DNA from: Stenotrophomonas sp. SY1
GTDB taxonomy: Bacteria; Pseudomonadota; Gammaproteobacteria; Xanthomonadales; Xanthomonadaceae
Direction: 5' to 3'
DNA length: 64,000 bases
NCBI RefSeq assembly: GCF_021202945.1
Contig: NZ_JAJOYR010000001.1
Coordinates: 2,585,543 to 2,649,542 of the forward strand
In this document: piece by piece, positions 32,892 to 42,318 of the stretch
Layout of the letters: each line of letters starts with the position of its first letter
Position numbering within the stretch: the first letter of the stretch is position 1
Program-made: the position numbers and the translations under genes
The notes under the pieces: generated by a model
The model's input: the letters and a program-made list of their open reading frames with translations, nothing else
Database searches by the model: none
Told to the model about the DNA's origin: nothing

Positions 32892-34262
32892 TTGAACTCC
32901 CCCACCCCACGCAGCCTCACCATCATCGGCGCCGGCCTTGCCGGCTCCCTGCTTGCCATCCTGCTGGCCCGGCAGGGCTGGAGCATCACCATCTACGAAC
33001 GGCGCGGCGACCCGCGCGTTGCCGACTACGAGTCCGGCCGCTCGATCAACCTAGCCCTGGCCGAACGTGGCCGCAACGCGCTGCGCCAGGCCGGCGTGGA
33101 AGATGCGGTGATGGCGCGCACGGTGATGATGCGCGGGCGCATGGTGCATCCACGCGGCGGTGGCGGTGAGCTGCAACGCTATGGCCGCGATGACAGCGAA
33201 GTCATCTGGTCGGTACACCGCAAGGACCTCAACGTCACCTTGCTGCAACTGGCTGAAGATGCCGGTGCCCGCTTCCATTTCCACCGGCGTTTGCACACGG
33301 TTGATTTCGACGCAGGCTACGCGCGTTTCATCGATGACCGTGATGACTCGCCGCACGACATCCACTTCAACACGCCGCTGATCGGTGCCGACGGCGCCGG
33401 TTCGGCGCTGCGCGCGGCGATGAACCGCAAGGCGCCATTGGGCGAGCGCATCGATTTTCTCGATCACTCCTACAAGGAACTGGAAATCCCGCCCGGCCCG
33501 AATGGCAGTTTCCAGATCGAAGGCAATGCGCTGCACATCTGGCCGCGCGGCCGTTACATGTGCATTGCCCTGCCCAACGACGAAGGCACCTTCACCGTCA
33601 CCCTGTTCCTGCCCAACGAAGGCGAGCCGAGCTTTGCCAACGTGCGCAGCGGCGCCGAGGCCGAAGCGCTGTTCCAGCGCGAGTTCCCCGATGCGTTGGC
33701 GCTGATTCCCAACCTGCGCAGCGATTGGGAGCAGCATCCGCCGGGCCTGCTGGGCACGCTGTATCTGGACCGCTGGCATCAGTCCGGCAAGGCGGTGCTG
33801 ATCGGCGATGCCGCCCATGCGATGGTGCCGTTCCATGGCCAGGGCATGAACTGTGCCTTCGAGGACTGCGTGGTGCTGGCACGCAAGTTGGCCGAGAGTG
33901 CGGATACCGCGCAGGCGTTCGCCGCGTTCGAAGCCGAGCGCAAACCCAATGCCGCTGCCATCCAGCAGATGGCGCTGGACAACTATCTGGAGATGCGTGA
34001 CCGCGTCGCCGACCCGGCATTCCTGCTGCAACGCGAGCTGGAGCAGGCCTTGCAGGCGCGCTGGCCAACCCGCTTCGTGCCGCATTACACGATGGTCACC
34101 TTCCTGCACACCCCGTATGCGCTGGCACTGGAACGCACCCGCATCCAGCAGCGCATCCTGACCGAAGCAACCGCGGGCCACGACAGCCTCGAACATATCG
34201 ACTGGGCAGCACTTGAGCAGCAGGTGCATGCGCAGTTGCCGGTCCTTGAAGGAGCACACTGA
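32892..34262 (+). CDS. kmo: kynurenine 3-monooxygenase
   Basis: 456 residues, class A flavin monooxygenase. N-terminal FAD-binding motif IIGAGLAGSLLA, the acidic ribose-binding ERRGDPR, and the second FAD motif GDAAHAMVPFHGQGMN followed by CAFEDC are all present. A hydrophobic C-terminal stretch (FVPHYTMVTFLHTPYALAL) resembles the membrane-associating region of the eukaryotic enzyme. Hydroxylates kynurenine to 3-hydroxykynurenine. The start is TTG. Its stop shares one base with the sbcB start. Confidence 0.95.
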   Translation: MNSPTPRSLTIIGAGLAGSLLAILLARQGWSITIYERRGDPRVADYESGRSINLALAERGRNALRQAGVEDAVMARTVMMRGRMVHPRGGGGELQRYGRDDSEVIWSVHRKDLNVTLLQLAEDAGARFHFHRRLHTVDFDAGYARFIDDRDDSPHDIHFNTPLIGADGAGSALRAAMNRKAPLGERIDFLDHSYKELEIPPGPNGSFQIEGNALHIWPRGRYMCIALPNDEGTFTVTLFLPNEGEPSFANVRSGAEAEALFQREFPDALALIPNLRSDWEQHPPGLLGTLYLDRWHQSGKAVLIGDAAHAMVPFHGQGMNCAFEDCVVLARKLAESADTAQAFAAFEAERKPNAAAIQQMALDNYLEMRDRVADPAFLLQRELEQALQARWPTRFVPHYTMVTFLHTPYALALERTRIQQRILTEATAGHDSLEHIDWAALEQQVHAQLPVLEGAH

Positions 34263-35704
34263 TGGCCGAAAGCTTCCTGTTCTACGACCTGGAAACCTTC
34301 GGCCAGGACCCGCGCCGCACGCGCATCGCCCAGTTCGCAGCAATCCGCACCGATGAGCAGTTGCAGCAGATCGACGAGCCCGTCAGCTTCTACGTCAAGC
34401 CGGCCGACGACCTGCTGCCCTCGCCCATCGCCACGCTGATCACCGGCATCACCCCGCAGCACGCGCTGGCCGAAGGTGTCAGCGAGGCAGAAGCGTTCGC
34501 CCGCATCCAGGAGCTGATGGCACGGCCGCAGACCTGCACGCTGGGCTACAACACGCTACGCTTCGACGACGAGTTCGTACGCTACGGGCTGTTCCGCAAC
34601 TTCTACGATCCCTACGAGCGCGAGTGGCGCGGCGGCAATTCGCGCTGGGACCTGCTGGACATGCTGCGCCTGGTGCACGCGCTGCGCCCGGAGGGCATCA
34701 ACTGGCCCAAGCGCGAAGACGGTGCCACCTCGTTCAAGCTCGAACACCTGGCGCTGGCCAACGATGTGCGCCAGGGCGACGCGCACGAAGCGCTGTCGGA
34801 CGTGCACGCCACCATCGGCATGGCACGCCGTTTCCGGCAGTCACAACCGCGCATGTGGGAGTACGCGCTGCGCCTGCGCGACAAGCGTTATGTCGCCTCG
34901 CTGCTGGATGTCGTGGCGATGCAGCCGGTGCTGCACATCTCGATGCGCTACCCGGCCAGCCGCCTTTGCGCGGCGCCGGTGCTGCCACTGGCGCGGCATC
35001 CGCATATCAACAACCGGGTGATCGTGTTCGACCTGGAAGGCGATGTCGATGCGTTGCTCGACCTTCCGGTCGAGGAGATCGCCGCGCGCCTGTACACCCG
35101 CGCCGCCGACCTGCCCGAAGGCCAGCAGCGGGTGCCACTGAAGGAAGTCCATCTGAACAAGGTGCCGGCGCTGGTGGCCTGGAACCACCTGCGCGAAGCG
35201 GACCTCGAACGGCTGGCCATCAACCCGGCCGAAGTGGAAGCCAAGGCCGCCAAGCTGCGCGCGCTCGGCCCGCAACTGGCCGAAAAGGCCCGCCAGGTGT
35301 TCGCACGCGAGCGCGTGGTCGATGGCCCGGTCGATCCGGATGCCTCGCTGTATGACGGCTTCCTTGCCGAAGGCGACAAGGCGCTGCTGGCCAAGGCCCG
35401 TACCTGCCCGCCACAGGCACTGGCCGAACTGGAACAACGCCTGCGCGACCCTCGTCTGCCGGAGCTGCTGTTCCGTTACCGCGCCCGCAATCATCCGCAG
35501 TCGCTGGACGCTGCCGCGCAGGCACGCTGGGACAACTATCGCCGCGCACGCCTGCTGGAAACCCCCGGTCTCGGCGAGCAGACGCTCCCCGAGTACTTCA
35601 CCCAGCTTGCCGCGCTGCGCACCGAACATGCGGACAATCCGGCCGCACTGACCCTGCTTGATGCCCTCGACCAATGGGGCCACGACCTGCAGAAGACGCT
35701 ATGA
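34262..35704 (+). CDS. sbcB: exodeoxyribonuclease I
   Basis: 480 residues, 3'-5' single-strand DNA exonuclease acting in recombination and mismatch repair. DEDDh catalytic residues: Asp9 and Glu11 (YDLETFG), the Asp of GYNTLRFDDEFVRYG, and the His/Asp of HEALSDVHATIGMAR. The rest matches the ExoI SH3-like and C-terminal domains (ISMRYPASR, NKVPALVAWNHL). It is translationally linked to kmo and overlaps the following DUF2461 gene by ATGA, though its role is unrelated to the kynurenine genes. Confidence 0.95.
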   Translation: MAESFLFYDLETFGQDPRRTRIAQFAAIRTDEQLQQIDEPVSFYVKPADDLLPSPIATLITGITPQHALAEGVSEAEAFARIQELMARPQTCTLGYNTLRFDDEFVRYGLFRNFYDPYEREWRGGNSRWDLLDMLRLVHALRPEGINWPKREDGATSFKLEHLALANDVRQGDAHEALSDVHATIGMARRFRQSQPRMWEYALRLRDKRYVASLLDVVAMQPVLHISMRYPASRLCAAPVLPLARHPHINNRVIVFDLEGDVDALLDLPVEEIAARLYTRAADLPEGQQRVPLKEVHLNKVPALVAWNHLREADLERLAINPAEVEAKAAKLRALGPQLAEKARQVFARERVVDGPVDPDASLYDGFLAEGDKALLAKARTCPPQALAELEQRLRDPRLPELLFRYRARNHPQSLDAAAQARWDNYRRARLLETPGLGEQTLPEYFTQLAALRTEHADNPAALTLLDALDQWGHDLQKTL

Positions 35705-36387
35705 CCACTTACTTCAGCGATGCCAGCTTCAAGTTCCTGCGCGGCCTTGCCCGCCACAACGACAAGACCTGGTTTGCCGAACACAAACAGCAGTACGAAG
35801 ACCATGTGCGGCAGCCGTTCCTGCGTTTGATCGCCGACCTGCAGCCGGACCTGGCCCAGGTCAGCGAGCATTTCCAGGCCGACCCGCGCACGGTCGGCGG
35901 CTCCTTGTTCCGCATCTACCGCGACTCGCGCTTCTCCAGCGACAAGACGCCCTACAAGACATGGCAAGGTGCGCGGCTGTTCCACGAACGCCGCAAGCAG
36001 GTGCCGGCGCCGTCGTACTACATCCACCTCGCGCCAGGCGAAAGCTTTGTCGGCGCCGGTATCTGGCATCCGGAACCGGATACGCAACGACGCCTGCGAC
36101 AATTCATCTTCGACAATCCCGGCAGCTGGAAAGCCGCCGCGCATGCGCCGGCCACCCGCCGTCGCTATGAATTCGAAACCAGCGAAAAGCTGGTCCGGCC
36201 GCCGCGCGGATTTCCGGCCGATTTCGAGTTCATCGACGATCTCAAGCACCGCAACTGGGTGCTGTGGCGCTCACTGGACGACACCACCATGACCGGCCCG
36301 CGCCTACGCCAGACCCTGGCCAAGGATCTGGCCGCACTGGGCCCGTTCGTCGATTACCTGTGCGCCGCGTTGGATCTGGAGTTCTGA
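35701..36387 (+). CDS. DUF2461 (TIGR02453) family protein
   Basis: 228 residues. Family hallmarks are clear: FLRGLARHNDKTWFAEHKQQY at the start, the central FRIYRDSRFSSDKTPYKTWQGA, and YYIHLAPGESFVGAGIW. Cytosolic, with no known activity. Overlap of four bases with sbcB. The gene ends at the edge of the 600-base repeat-rich gap. Confidence 0.88.
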   Translation: MTTYFSDASFKFLRGLARHNDKTWFAEHKQQYEDHVRQPFLRLIADLQPDLAQVSEHFQADPRTVGGSLFRIYRDSRFSSDKTPYKTWQGARLFHERRKQVPAPSYYIHLAPGESFVGAGIWHPEPDTQRRLRQFIFDNPGSWKAAAHAPATRRRYEFETSEKLVRPPRGFPADFEFIDDLKHRNWVLWRSLDDTTMTGPRLRQTLAKDLAALGPFVDYLCAALDLEF

Positions 36388-36991
36388 TCGACCGGGTAGC
36401 ACACGCCTCCCAGGAGCACCGTCAGGCGCGGAGCTCCCCTGCATTCGCGTAGGAGCGCCTGCAGGCGCGAAGCCACTGGATTCGACGATCACGGCGCTGC
36501 CTGCGAATGCGGATAGCTCCGGCGTTATCGGCCGGATGGGCGCATTCGTCACTGCCAGCTTCGCGGCCAAGGCCGCTCCTACGCAAAGCGGCGCAGTTGG
36601 CCCGAACCAAATCCGGCGCCGCTCGAAAAATTACAGAGCCGCCGTTTAGGAGCGACATAAGTCGCGAAGCCGCTGATCTTGAAGATCAAGGCGATGTCGG
36701 CAATTGCGCTGCGTGACCGACTCAACCGACGCATTCATTACCGTCAGCTTCGCGGCTTACACCGCTCCTACAGAAATCACACGCGCCGTCGGCAGCGAAG
36801 AACTTTGCATTCTCGTAGGAGCGCCTTCAGGCGCGAAGCTACCGGATTCGACGATCACGGCGCTGCCCGCGAATGCGGATAGCTCCGGCGTTACCGGGCG
36901 GATAGGCGCATTCGTCATTGCCGGCTCCGCGACATATGCCGCTCCGGCAAGAGCGCGGGACGTCCAACGCCAACAGCTGCGCAGCGAACCC
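36388..36991. other. 604-base non-coding gap filled with GTAG repeats
   Basis: No supportable gene. Almost the whole gap is the repeat array described under 36449-36947, preceded by one decayed element (AGGAGCACCGTCAGGCGCGG, about 36412-36431). Confidence 0.75.
36449..36947. repeat. array of three head-to-head GTAG/SMAG-like repeat pairs
   Basis: Three dimers, each a plus-oriented 25-base element and a minus-oriented one. Dimer 1: 36449-36473 (GTAGGAGCGCCTGCAGGCGC...) and 36558-36582. Dimer 2: 36646-36670 (head changed to TTAG) and 36747-36771. Dimer 3: 36815-36839 and about 36923-36946 (decayed). The spacers of dimers 1 and 3 (about 84 bases) are nearly identical, so the complete unit was duplicated; the dimer 2 spacer differs but keeps a similar 3' end. 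This is a BIME-like arrangement of short palindromes. No transposase is nearby. Confidence 0.85.
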
Positions 36992-37675
36992 TCAGCCGCG
37001 CGCGGCCCACCAGCTGCGCCACAGCAGCAGCGCAGGGCTGGGGTGATACTCACCGCCCTTCAACAAGGCTTGCAGGCGCGCGCGCGCCAGCGATGCGTAC
37101 AAACGGCGCGGGCGCGGGCCCGCCACGCGCGACGGCCAGGCCGCCAGCAACTGCTGCTGCCACTGGGCATCCTCGCCCACAGCACGCGGCACTGCCGCAC
37201 CGCCCAGGTCCTGCACGCGTTGGGCCAGGGTCTGGGTCAACACCACATCAGCTGCAGCTTTCGCCGGCTGATCGTTGAACACCACCGCTTCCACCGCCGC
37301 GACCGCCGCCGCGTACGCTGCCAGACCTGCACGCGCCTGCGCGGCATCGGCAGCCCGCTCACGTGCATCGATCAGGCCCGGCAGTGCCTCGGCCAGCTGC
37401 GCCCACGGTGCACGCACCGGCTCCAGCACGCGACCCAACGGATGCCGCGAACGCTGCCCGTCCCAGCTGCGCAGCTCCTCGCCCCACCAGGCCAGCTTGG
37501 CGTCCGACGGGGTCGTATCGCCACTGGCATTGAGCATGTCGTCGAACTCCTGCAGCAAGGCGAACCAGGCCACCGCACGCTCGCGGTGCGCGGGATCGAC
37601 AAAGCGCTCCACGAAGGTCCATTCCGGCCAACGATCACGCCACTTGTCCAGGAAACTGTCCAGCGCACTACTCAC
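36992..37675 (-). CDS. phytoene/squalene-synthase-like protein, unknown activity
   Basis: 227 residues, all-helical, Ala/Trp rich. The segment AWFALLQEFDDMLN resembles the first aspartate-rich motif of trans-prenyl head-to-head synthases but is degenerate (FDDML rather than DxxxD), and the second motif is not evident. The protein is also shorter than true squalene synthases. It is the last gene of a likely mtaD-ubiG-phosphatase operon, 24 bases after the phosphatase. Catalysis is doubtful; the family link is tentative. Confidence 0.55.
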   Translation of the reverse strand: MSSALDSFLDKWRDRWPEWTFVERFVDPAHRERAVAWFALLQEFDDMLNASGDTTPSDAKLAWWGEELRSWDGQRSRHPLGRVLEPVRAPWAQLAEALPGLIDARERAADAAQARAGLAAYAAAVAAVEAVVFNDQPAKAAADVVLTQTLAQRVQDLGGAAVPRAVGEDAQWQQQLLAAWPSRVAGPRPRRLYASLARARLQALLKGGEYHPSPALLLWRSWWAARG

Positions 37676-37699
37676 TGCATTACCTCGTCAATCGTTGGA

Positions 37700-38389
37700 T
37701 CAGGCCGAAGCCCGTTGGGTGGGCGGCCAGGCGGCCACCTGCCAGAGCTGCTGCGGCAGCTCGCACATCAGATCGGCCTGCCAGGCGACCGGGTCGTCGT
37801 TGTCCAGCCGGTAGCCCCACAACGCGGCCACCGACGGCATGCCGGCCGCACGCGCCGCTGCGACATCGCGCTCGTCATCACCGACGTAGACACAGGCACC
37901 AGGAGCCACCTTGATCTGCCGCGCGGCCACCTGCAGCGGCAGCGGATGCGGCTTGCGCTCGGCCAGGGTGTCGCCACCGATCAGCACCGCGCAGCGCTGT
38001 TCCCAGCCCAGCTGCGGCAGGATCAACCGCGCCAGGTACTCGGGCTTGTTGGTGACGATGCCCCAGGTGCTGCCGGCCTGCTCCAGTGTCTGCAGCAGCG
38101 TTTCAATGCCGTCGAACAGGCGCGCGTGGCGGCCGATCAACGATTCGTAGACGTCCAGGAATTCCGGCACCAGCGCATGTCGCTCGCTTTCGGCCATCTG
38201 CGGGAATGCCGTCGCCAGCATCGTCCGCGAACCCTTGGACACCACCGGCCGCAGCTGCTCCAGTGGCAATGCATCCATGCCGCGCGCCGCGCGCATGCTG
38301 TTGGCGGTGGCGATGAAATCCGGTGCGCTGTCGAGCAACGTGCCGTCCAGGTCGAACAACACCGCCTTCGGGAACACGGCGGCGGTCAT
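37700..38389 (-). CDS. mupP: HAD phosphatase, probably N-acetylmuramate 6-phosphate phosphatase MupP (Gph-like)
   Basis: 229 residues of the HAD superfamily. Motif I is [14 protein letters not shown] with the nucleophilic first Asp, motif II has the Thr of VTNKPEY, the motif III lysine is in ERKPHP, and motif IV is [10 protein letters not shown]. By sequence alone it could be phosphoglycolate phosphatase. The order mtaD-ubiG-this gene is the same as in Pseudomonas aeruginosa PA3170-ubiG-PA3172, where the phosphatase is MupP, a cell-wall recycling enzyme. I therefore favour MupP. ATGA overlap with ubiG. Confidence 0.7.
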   Translation of the reverse strand: MTAAVFPKAVLFDLDGTLLDSAPDFIATANSMRAARGMDALPLEQLRPVVSKGSRTMLATAFPQMAESERHALVPEFLDVYESLIGRHARLFDGIETLLQTLEQAGSTWGIVTNKPEYLARLILPQLGWEQRCAVLIGGDTLAERKPHPLPLQVAARQIKVAPGACVYVGDDERDVAAARAAGMPSVAALWGYRLDNDDPVAWQADLMCELPQQLWQVAAWPPTQRASA

Positions 38390-39108
38390 GCCTGGTCCGG
38401 CTTGACCGCGTAGGCCAGATAGTTGATGCCGGTGTGGCTGCTCAGCCGCGCCCGGTTGCGCCACGGCTCGTAGGCCATGCCGGTGACGTCCTGCAACTGC
38501 AGTTCGGCCTCACGCAGCCAGGCACCGAGCTCGGCCGGCTTGATGAATTCCTGGTAGTGGTGCGTGCCCTTGGGCAGCAGACGCGCAATGTACTCCGCGC
38601 CCACCACCGCCACCGCGAACGCGGCCGGGGTGCGATTGATCGTGGACAGGAACAGCTTGCCGCCCGGACGCAGCAGGCGCTGGCAGGCGGCGATGATCGC
38701 GCCCGGGTCCGGCACGTGCTCCAGCATTTCCATGCAGGTGACCACGTCGAACGCACCCGGCTGCTCGGCGGCCAGATCTTCGGCAGCCTGCACGCGGTAA
38801 TCCACCTGCACGCCCGACTCCAGGCCATGCAGACGCGCCACCTTGACCAGCTCCGGCGCCAGATCAATGGCCGTCACCTGCGCCCCTTCCTTGGCCAGCG
38901 CTTCGCTGAGCAGGCCACCGCCGCAACCGATGTCCAGCACCTTGGCACCACGCAGCGTGGCGCGGTCGGCCACGTACTGCAGGCGCACCGGGTTCAGTGC
39001 GTGCAGTGGCTTCTGCGGGCCGTCCGCATCCCACCAGCGGTTGGCCAGTGCGGCGAACTTGTCCAGTTCGGCCTGATCGAAATTGGTGGAGGTGGAAGTT
39101 GCGCTCAT
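38386..39108 (-). CDS. ubiG: ubiquinone biosynthesis O-methyltransferase
   Basis: 240 residues. N-terminal [26 protein letters not shown] is diagnostic for UbiG, followed by SAM motif I ([16 protein letters not shown]) and the [13 protein letters not shown] segment. It performs both O-methylations of ubiquinone synthesis. It lies 43 bases after mtaD, and its stop overlaps the phosphatase start. Confidence 0.96.
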   Translation of the reverse strand: MSATSTSTNFDQAELDKFAALANRWWDADGPQKPLHALNPVRLQYVADRATLRGAKVLDIGCGGGLLSEALAKEGAQVTAIDLAPELVKVARLHGLESGVQVDYRVQAAEDLAAEQPGAFDVVTCMEMLEHVPDPGAIIAACQRLLRPGGKLFLSTINRTPAAFAVAVVGAEYIARLLPKGTHHYQEFIKPAELGAWLREAELQLQDVTGMAYEPWRNRARLSSHTGINYLAYAVKPDQA

Positions 39109-39151
39109 GTCGATTTCCTCAGGGAGCCGCGTGCGCGGCCCGGCTGCGCCT

Positions 39152-40489
39152 TCAGGCGCGGATGTTTCGGATGCGGTCGCGCCACTGGCGTGCGTTGGCG
39201 GTGATTGCCTGCACATCCATGCCGACCAGTTCGCGCTGGACCAGCTTGGGCTTGCCGGCGATCCACACATCGCTGACCTGGTGGCGGCCAGCGGCGTAGA
39301 CCAGCTGCGACAACACGTGATGCAGCGGCTGGGTTTCCAGCGCCGACAGGTCCACGCAGGCCAGATCGGCCTGCTTGCCCACTTCGATCGAACCAATCCG
39401 GTCACCGAAGCCCAGCGCGCGTGCGCCGCCCAGCGTGGATGCACGCAACGTGGTCGCCGCATCCAACGCGGTGGCGTCATTGGCCACAGCCTTGGCCAGG
39501 ATGGCCGCGGTGCGGTTCTCGCTGAACATGTCCAGGTCGTTGTTGCTGGCGCAGCCGTCGGTACCGATGGCCAGGTTGACACCGGCACGCACCAGCGCAC
39601 AGGCCGGGCAGAAGCCCGAAGCCAGCTTCAGGTTGGATTCCGGGCAATGCACCACGCTGACGCCGCGCTCGGCGCACAGGTGGATTTCAGCGTCGGTGAG
39701 CTGGGTCATGTGCACCGCGATCAGGCGCTCGTTGACCAGCCCCAACCGGTCCAGGCGCGCCAGCGGCCGCTGGCCGTGCAGCTGGATCGAATCGCTGATT
39801 TCCTGCGCGGTCTCGTGCGTGTGCAGGTGGACGCGCACATCCAGCTGGTCGGACAACATCCGCACCCGCTCGAAGTTGGCGTCGTTCACCGTGTACGGCG
39901 CATGCGGCGCGAACGCCGTGCCGATCAGCGGGTCACCGCGCCATTGGTCATGCAGTTCGGTCGCACGGGCGAAGTACTCGTCGTCGGTCCTGGCCCAGGC
40001 GCTGGGGAAATCGATGATCACCGAGCCCACCAGCGCGCGGAAGCCGTGCTGCTTGTACACGGCGGCCTGCACGTCGGCGAAGAAGTAGTTTTCGTTGGCG
40101 CAGGTGGTACCGCCGCGCAGCATCTCGGCAATCGCCAGGGTGGTGCCGTCGGCGACGAATTCCGGACCGATCACAGCTGCTTCCACCGGCCAGATGTGCT
40201 CGCGCAGCCAGGTCATCAGCGGCAGGTCGTCGGCGATCCCGCGCAGCAGCGTCATCGGGTTGTGCGTATGCGCGTTGACCAGGCCCGGGATCAACGCCGC
40301 GTCCGGGCGCGAAACCACTTCCTTCGCGCTGAAACGGGCACGTGCTTCGGCGCGCGGCAGCACCGCGACGATCACGCCTGCGTTCACCGCGACGGCGTGA
40401 TCTTCCAGCACCACCGCATGCGGCTCGACCGGAACCACGTAGCCGGCTTCGATCAGAAGGTCACATTGCTGGGGTTGGACTTCACTCAC
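39152..40489 (-). CDS. mtaD: 5-methylthioadenosine/S-adenosylhomocysteine deaminase
   Basis: 445 residues of the amidohydrolase superfamily (TRZ/ATZ branch). Metal ligands: HTH in [10 protein letters not shown], His in [10 protein letters not shown], His in AVHMTQL region, Asp in [15 protein letters not shown]. Deaminates methylthioadenosine to methylthioinosine, which a phosphorylase then converts to the substrate of MtnA. The GTG at 40489 is chosen because an AGAGG site stands nine bases before it; another GTG three codons upstream is possible. First gene of mtaD-ubiG-mupP-like and the squalene-synthase-like gene. Confidence 0.9.
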   Translation of the reverse strand: MSEVQPQQCDLLIEAGYVVPVEPHAVVLEDHAVAVNAGVIVAVLPRAEARARFSAKEVVSRPDAALIPGLVNAHTHNPMTLLRGIADDLPLMTWLREHIWPVEAAVIGPEFVADGTTLAIAEMLRGGTTCANENYFFADVQAAVYKQHGFRALVGSVIIDFPSAWARTDDEYFARATELHDQWRGDPLIGTAFAPHAPYTVNDANFERVRMLSDQLDVRVHLHTHETAQEISDSIQLHGQRPLARLDRLGLVNERLIAVHMTQLTDAEIHLCAERGVSVVHCPESNLKLASGFCPACALVRAGVNLAIGTDGCASNNDLDMFSENRTAAILAKAVANDATALDAATTLRASTLGGARALGFGDRIGSIEVGKQADLACVDLSALETQPLHHVLSQLVYAAGRHQVSDVWIAGKPKLVQRELVGMDVQAITANARQWRDRIRNIRA

Positions 40490-40612
40490 TGGTTTCACCC
40501 TCTGTTGCCGGAACACACCGGCGTTTGCGCCGGATGCGAACAGGCGCCGCATCCCCGGCACCGCCAGCGCGAGGCTGTGTGGTGACGGGTGGCGGCGCCT
40601 GCATCGTGTTGC

Positions 40613-41179
40613 TTACTTGACGCGAGCCGAATATTCGCCGGAGCGGGTATCGACGCGGATCACTTCGTCCTGGTTGACGAACAGCGGCACGCGGACCACG
40701 GCACCGGTTTCCAGGGTGGCCGGCTTGCCGCCGCCGCCGGAGGTATCACCACGCACGCCCGGGTCGGTCTCGGCGATCTTCAGTTCAACGAAGTTCGGCG
40801 GGGTAACGTCGATCGGCGCACCGTTCCACAGCGTGACCACGCAGGACTCTTCGCCCTTGAGCCACTTTTCGGCACCGTTCATGCCGGCCTTGTCGGCCTG
40901 CACCTGCTCGAAGGTTTCCGGGTCCATGAAGTGCCAGTACTCGCCGTCGCTGTACATGAAGTTCATGTCGGTATCGACGACGTCTGCAGCGTCCAGCGAG
41001 TCGGTCGACTTCATGGTCACTTCCTGCGTGCGGCCGTCCTTGATCAGGCGGTACTTGACGCGGGTGAAGGCCTGGCCCTTGCCCGGCTTGACGTACTCGG
41101 TGTCGATGATGACAGCCGGTTGGTTGTTGACCAGGATCTTCATCCCGTTCTTTACGTCGTTCATGCCGTAACTGGCCAT
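40613..41179 (-). CDS. efp: elongation factor P
   Basis: 188 residues, three OB-like domains. The lysine that receives beta-lysine is Lys34 in [14 protein letters not shown] rescues ribosomes stalled at consecutive prolines. The matching modification enzymes EpmA (15 kb) and EpmB (100 bases away, divergent) are both encoded in this window, so the E. coli-type beta-lysylation route is expected. Length and the domain signature near the end ([17 protein letters not shown]) are standard. Confidence 0.97.
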   Translation of the reverse strand: MASYGMNDVKNGMKILVNNQPAVIIDTEYVKPGKGQAFTRVKYRLIKDGRTQEVTMKSTDSLDAADVVDTDMNFMYSDGEYWHFMDPETFEQVQADKAGMNGAEKWLKGEESCVVTLWNGAPIDVTPPNFVELKIAETDPGVRGDTSGGGGKPATLETGAVVRVPLFVNQDEVIRVDTRSGEYSARVK

Positions 41180-41279
41180 GCTGGAGCTCCTGAGGTGGCA
41201 AAACCGGCGCGTGTTGCGACCGGCCGGATTAGAATGGAACGCCCGCCAACTGGCGGGGCAACTGTTTTTCTGACCGCCA

Positions 41280-42317
41280 ATGATAACCGCAGCCCCCGTC
41301 CTCACTCCAGAAAAAGCCGTCTTGACCCTGCCCAGCGACCGCTGGCAGGCGCACTGGCGGCAGGCCATCCGCGAGCCGGAGCAGCTGCTGGCCGAGCTGG
41401 GCCTGGCACCCGCGGACATGGGGGTCAGCGCCGAGGCGCTGGCGCAGTTCCCGTTGCGGGTTCCGCGCAGCTTCGTCGCCCGCATGCGCCACGGCGACCC
41501 GGCCGACCCGCTGCTGCGGCAGGTGCTGCCGATCGATGACGAGATGCAGGTGGTGCCCGGATTCAGTTTCGATGCGGTGGGCGACGGCCCGGCCAAGAAA
41601 GCCACCGGCGTCATCCAGAAGTACCGCGGCCGCGCCCTGCTGGTGACCACCGGCAGCTGCGCCATCCATTGCCGTTACTGCTTCCGCCGGCACTTCGACT
41701 ACGCCGGCGAGAACGCCGCCAAGGGCGGCTGGCAGGAAGCGGTGGCGGCCATCGCCGCCGACCCGGATATCGATGAGGTGATCCTCAGCGGTGGCGACCC
41801 ACTGTCACTGACCACTTCCAAGCTGGCCGAGCTGACCGAGGCGCTGGCCGGCATCGGCCACATCAAGCGCCTGCGCATCCACAGCCGCCTGCCGGTGGTC
41901 CTGCCCGAGCGGGTGGACGAGGAACTGGTGCGCTGGCTGGCGGCATTGCCGTGGCCGGTGGCATTCGTGATCCATGCCAACCACGCCAATGAGTTCGATG
42001 CGTCGGTGGACGCGGCCCTGTCGCGGTTGCGCGCCAGCGGCGCCCAACTGCTCAACCAGGCAGTCCTGTTGCGCGGGGTCAACGACAACCTCGATGCCCT
42101 GGCTGCACTGAGCGAACGCAGCTTCGCCGCCGGCGTGCTGCCCTACTACCTGTACCAGATCGACCGGGTCCAGGGCGTCGCGCATTTCGAGGTCAGCGAC
42201 GAACAGGCCCTGGCGCTGCACGCCGGGCTGATGGCCCGGCTTTCCGGCTACCTGGTGCCCAAGCTGGTGCGTGAAATTGCCGGCGACAGCAGCAAGCGCC
42301 CGCTGCCGACGGCCTGA
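41280..42317 (+). CDS. epmB: EF-P beta-lysylation protein (lysine 2,3-aminomutase)
   Basis: 345 residues, radical SAM enzyme. The 4Fe-4S cluster cysteines are in [17 protein letters not shown] (CxxxCxxC), and the SAM-binding region has LSGGDPLSL. It isomerises alpha-lysine to (R)-beta-lysine for EpmA. It is divergent from efp across 100 bases, so both promoters share that gap. The end abuts the convergent GGDEF-EAL gene with a one-base gap. Confidence 0.95.
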   Translation: MITAAPVLTPEKAVLTLPSDRWQAHWRQAIREPEQLLAELGLAPADMGVSAEALAQFPLRVPRSFVARMRHGDPADPLLRQVLPIDDEMQVVPGFSFDAVGDGPAKKATGVIQKYRGRALLVTTGSCAIHCRYCFRRHFDYAGENAAKGGWQEAVAAIAADPDIDEVILSGGDPLSLTTSKLAELTEALAGIGHIKRLRIHSRLPVVLPERVDEELVRWLAALPWPVAFVIHANHANEFDASVDAALSRLRASGAQLLNQAVLLRGVNDNLDALAALSERSFAAGVLPYYLYQIDRVQGVAHFEVSDEQALALHAGLMARLSGYLVPKLVREIAGDSSKRPLPTA

Positions 42318-42318
42318 C

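Noticed and set aside
36449..36947. CRISPR array
   Set aside because: The repeats are inverted pairs with GTAG heads, spacers are similar to each other rather than unique, and no cas gene is present.
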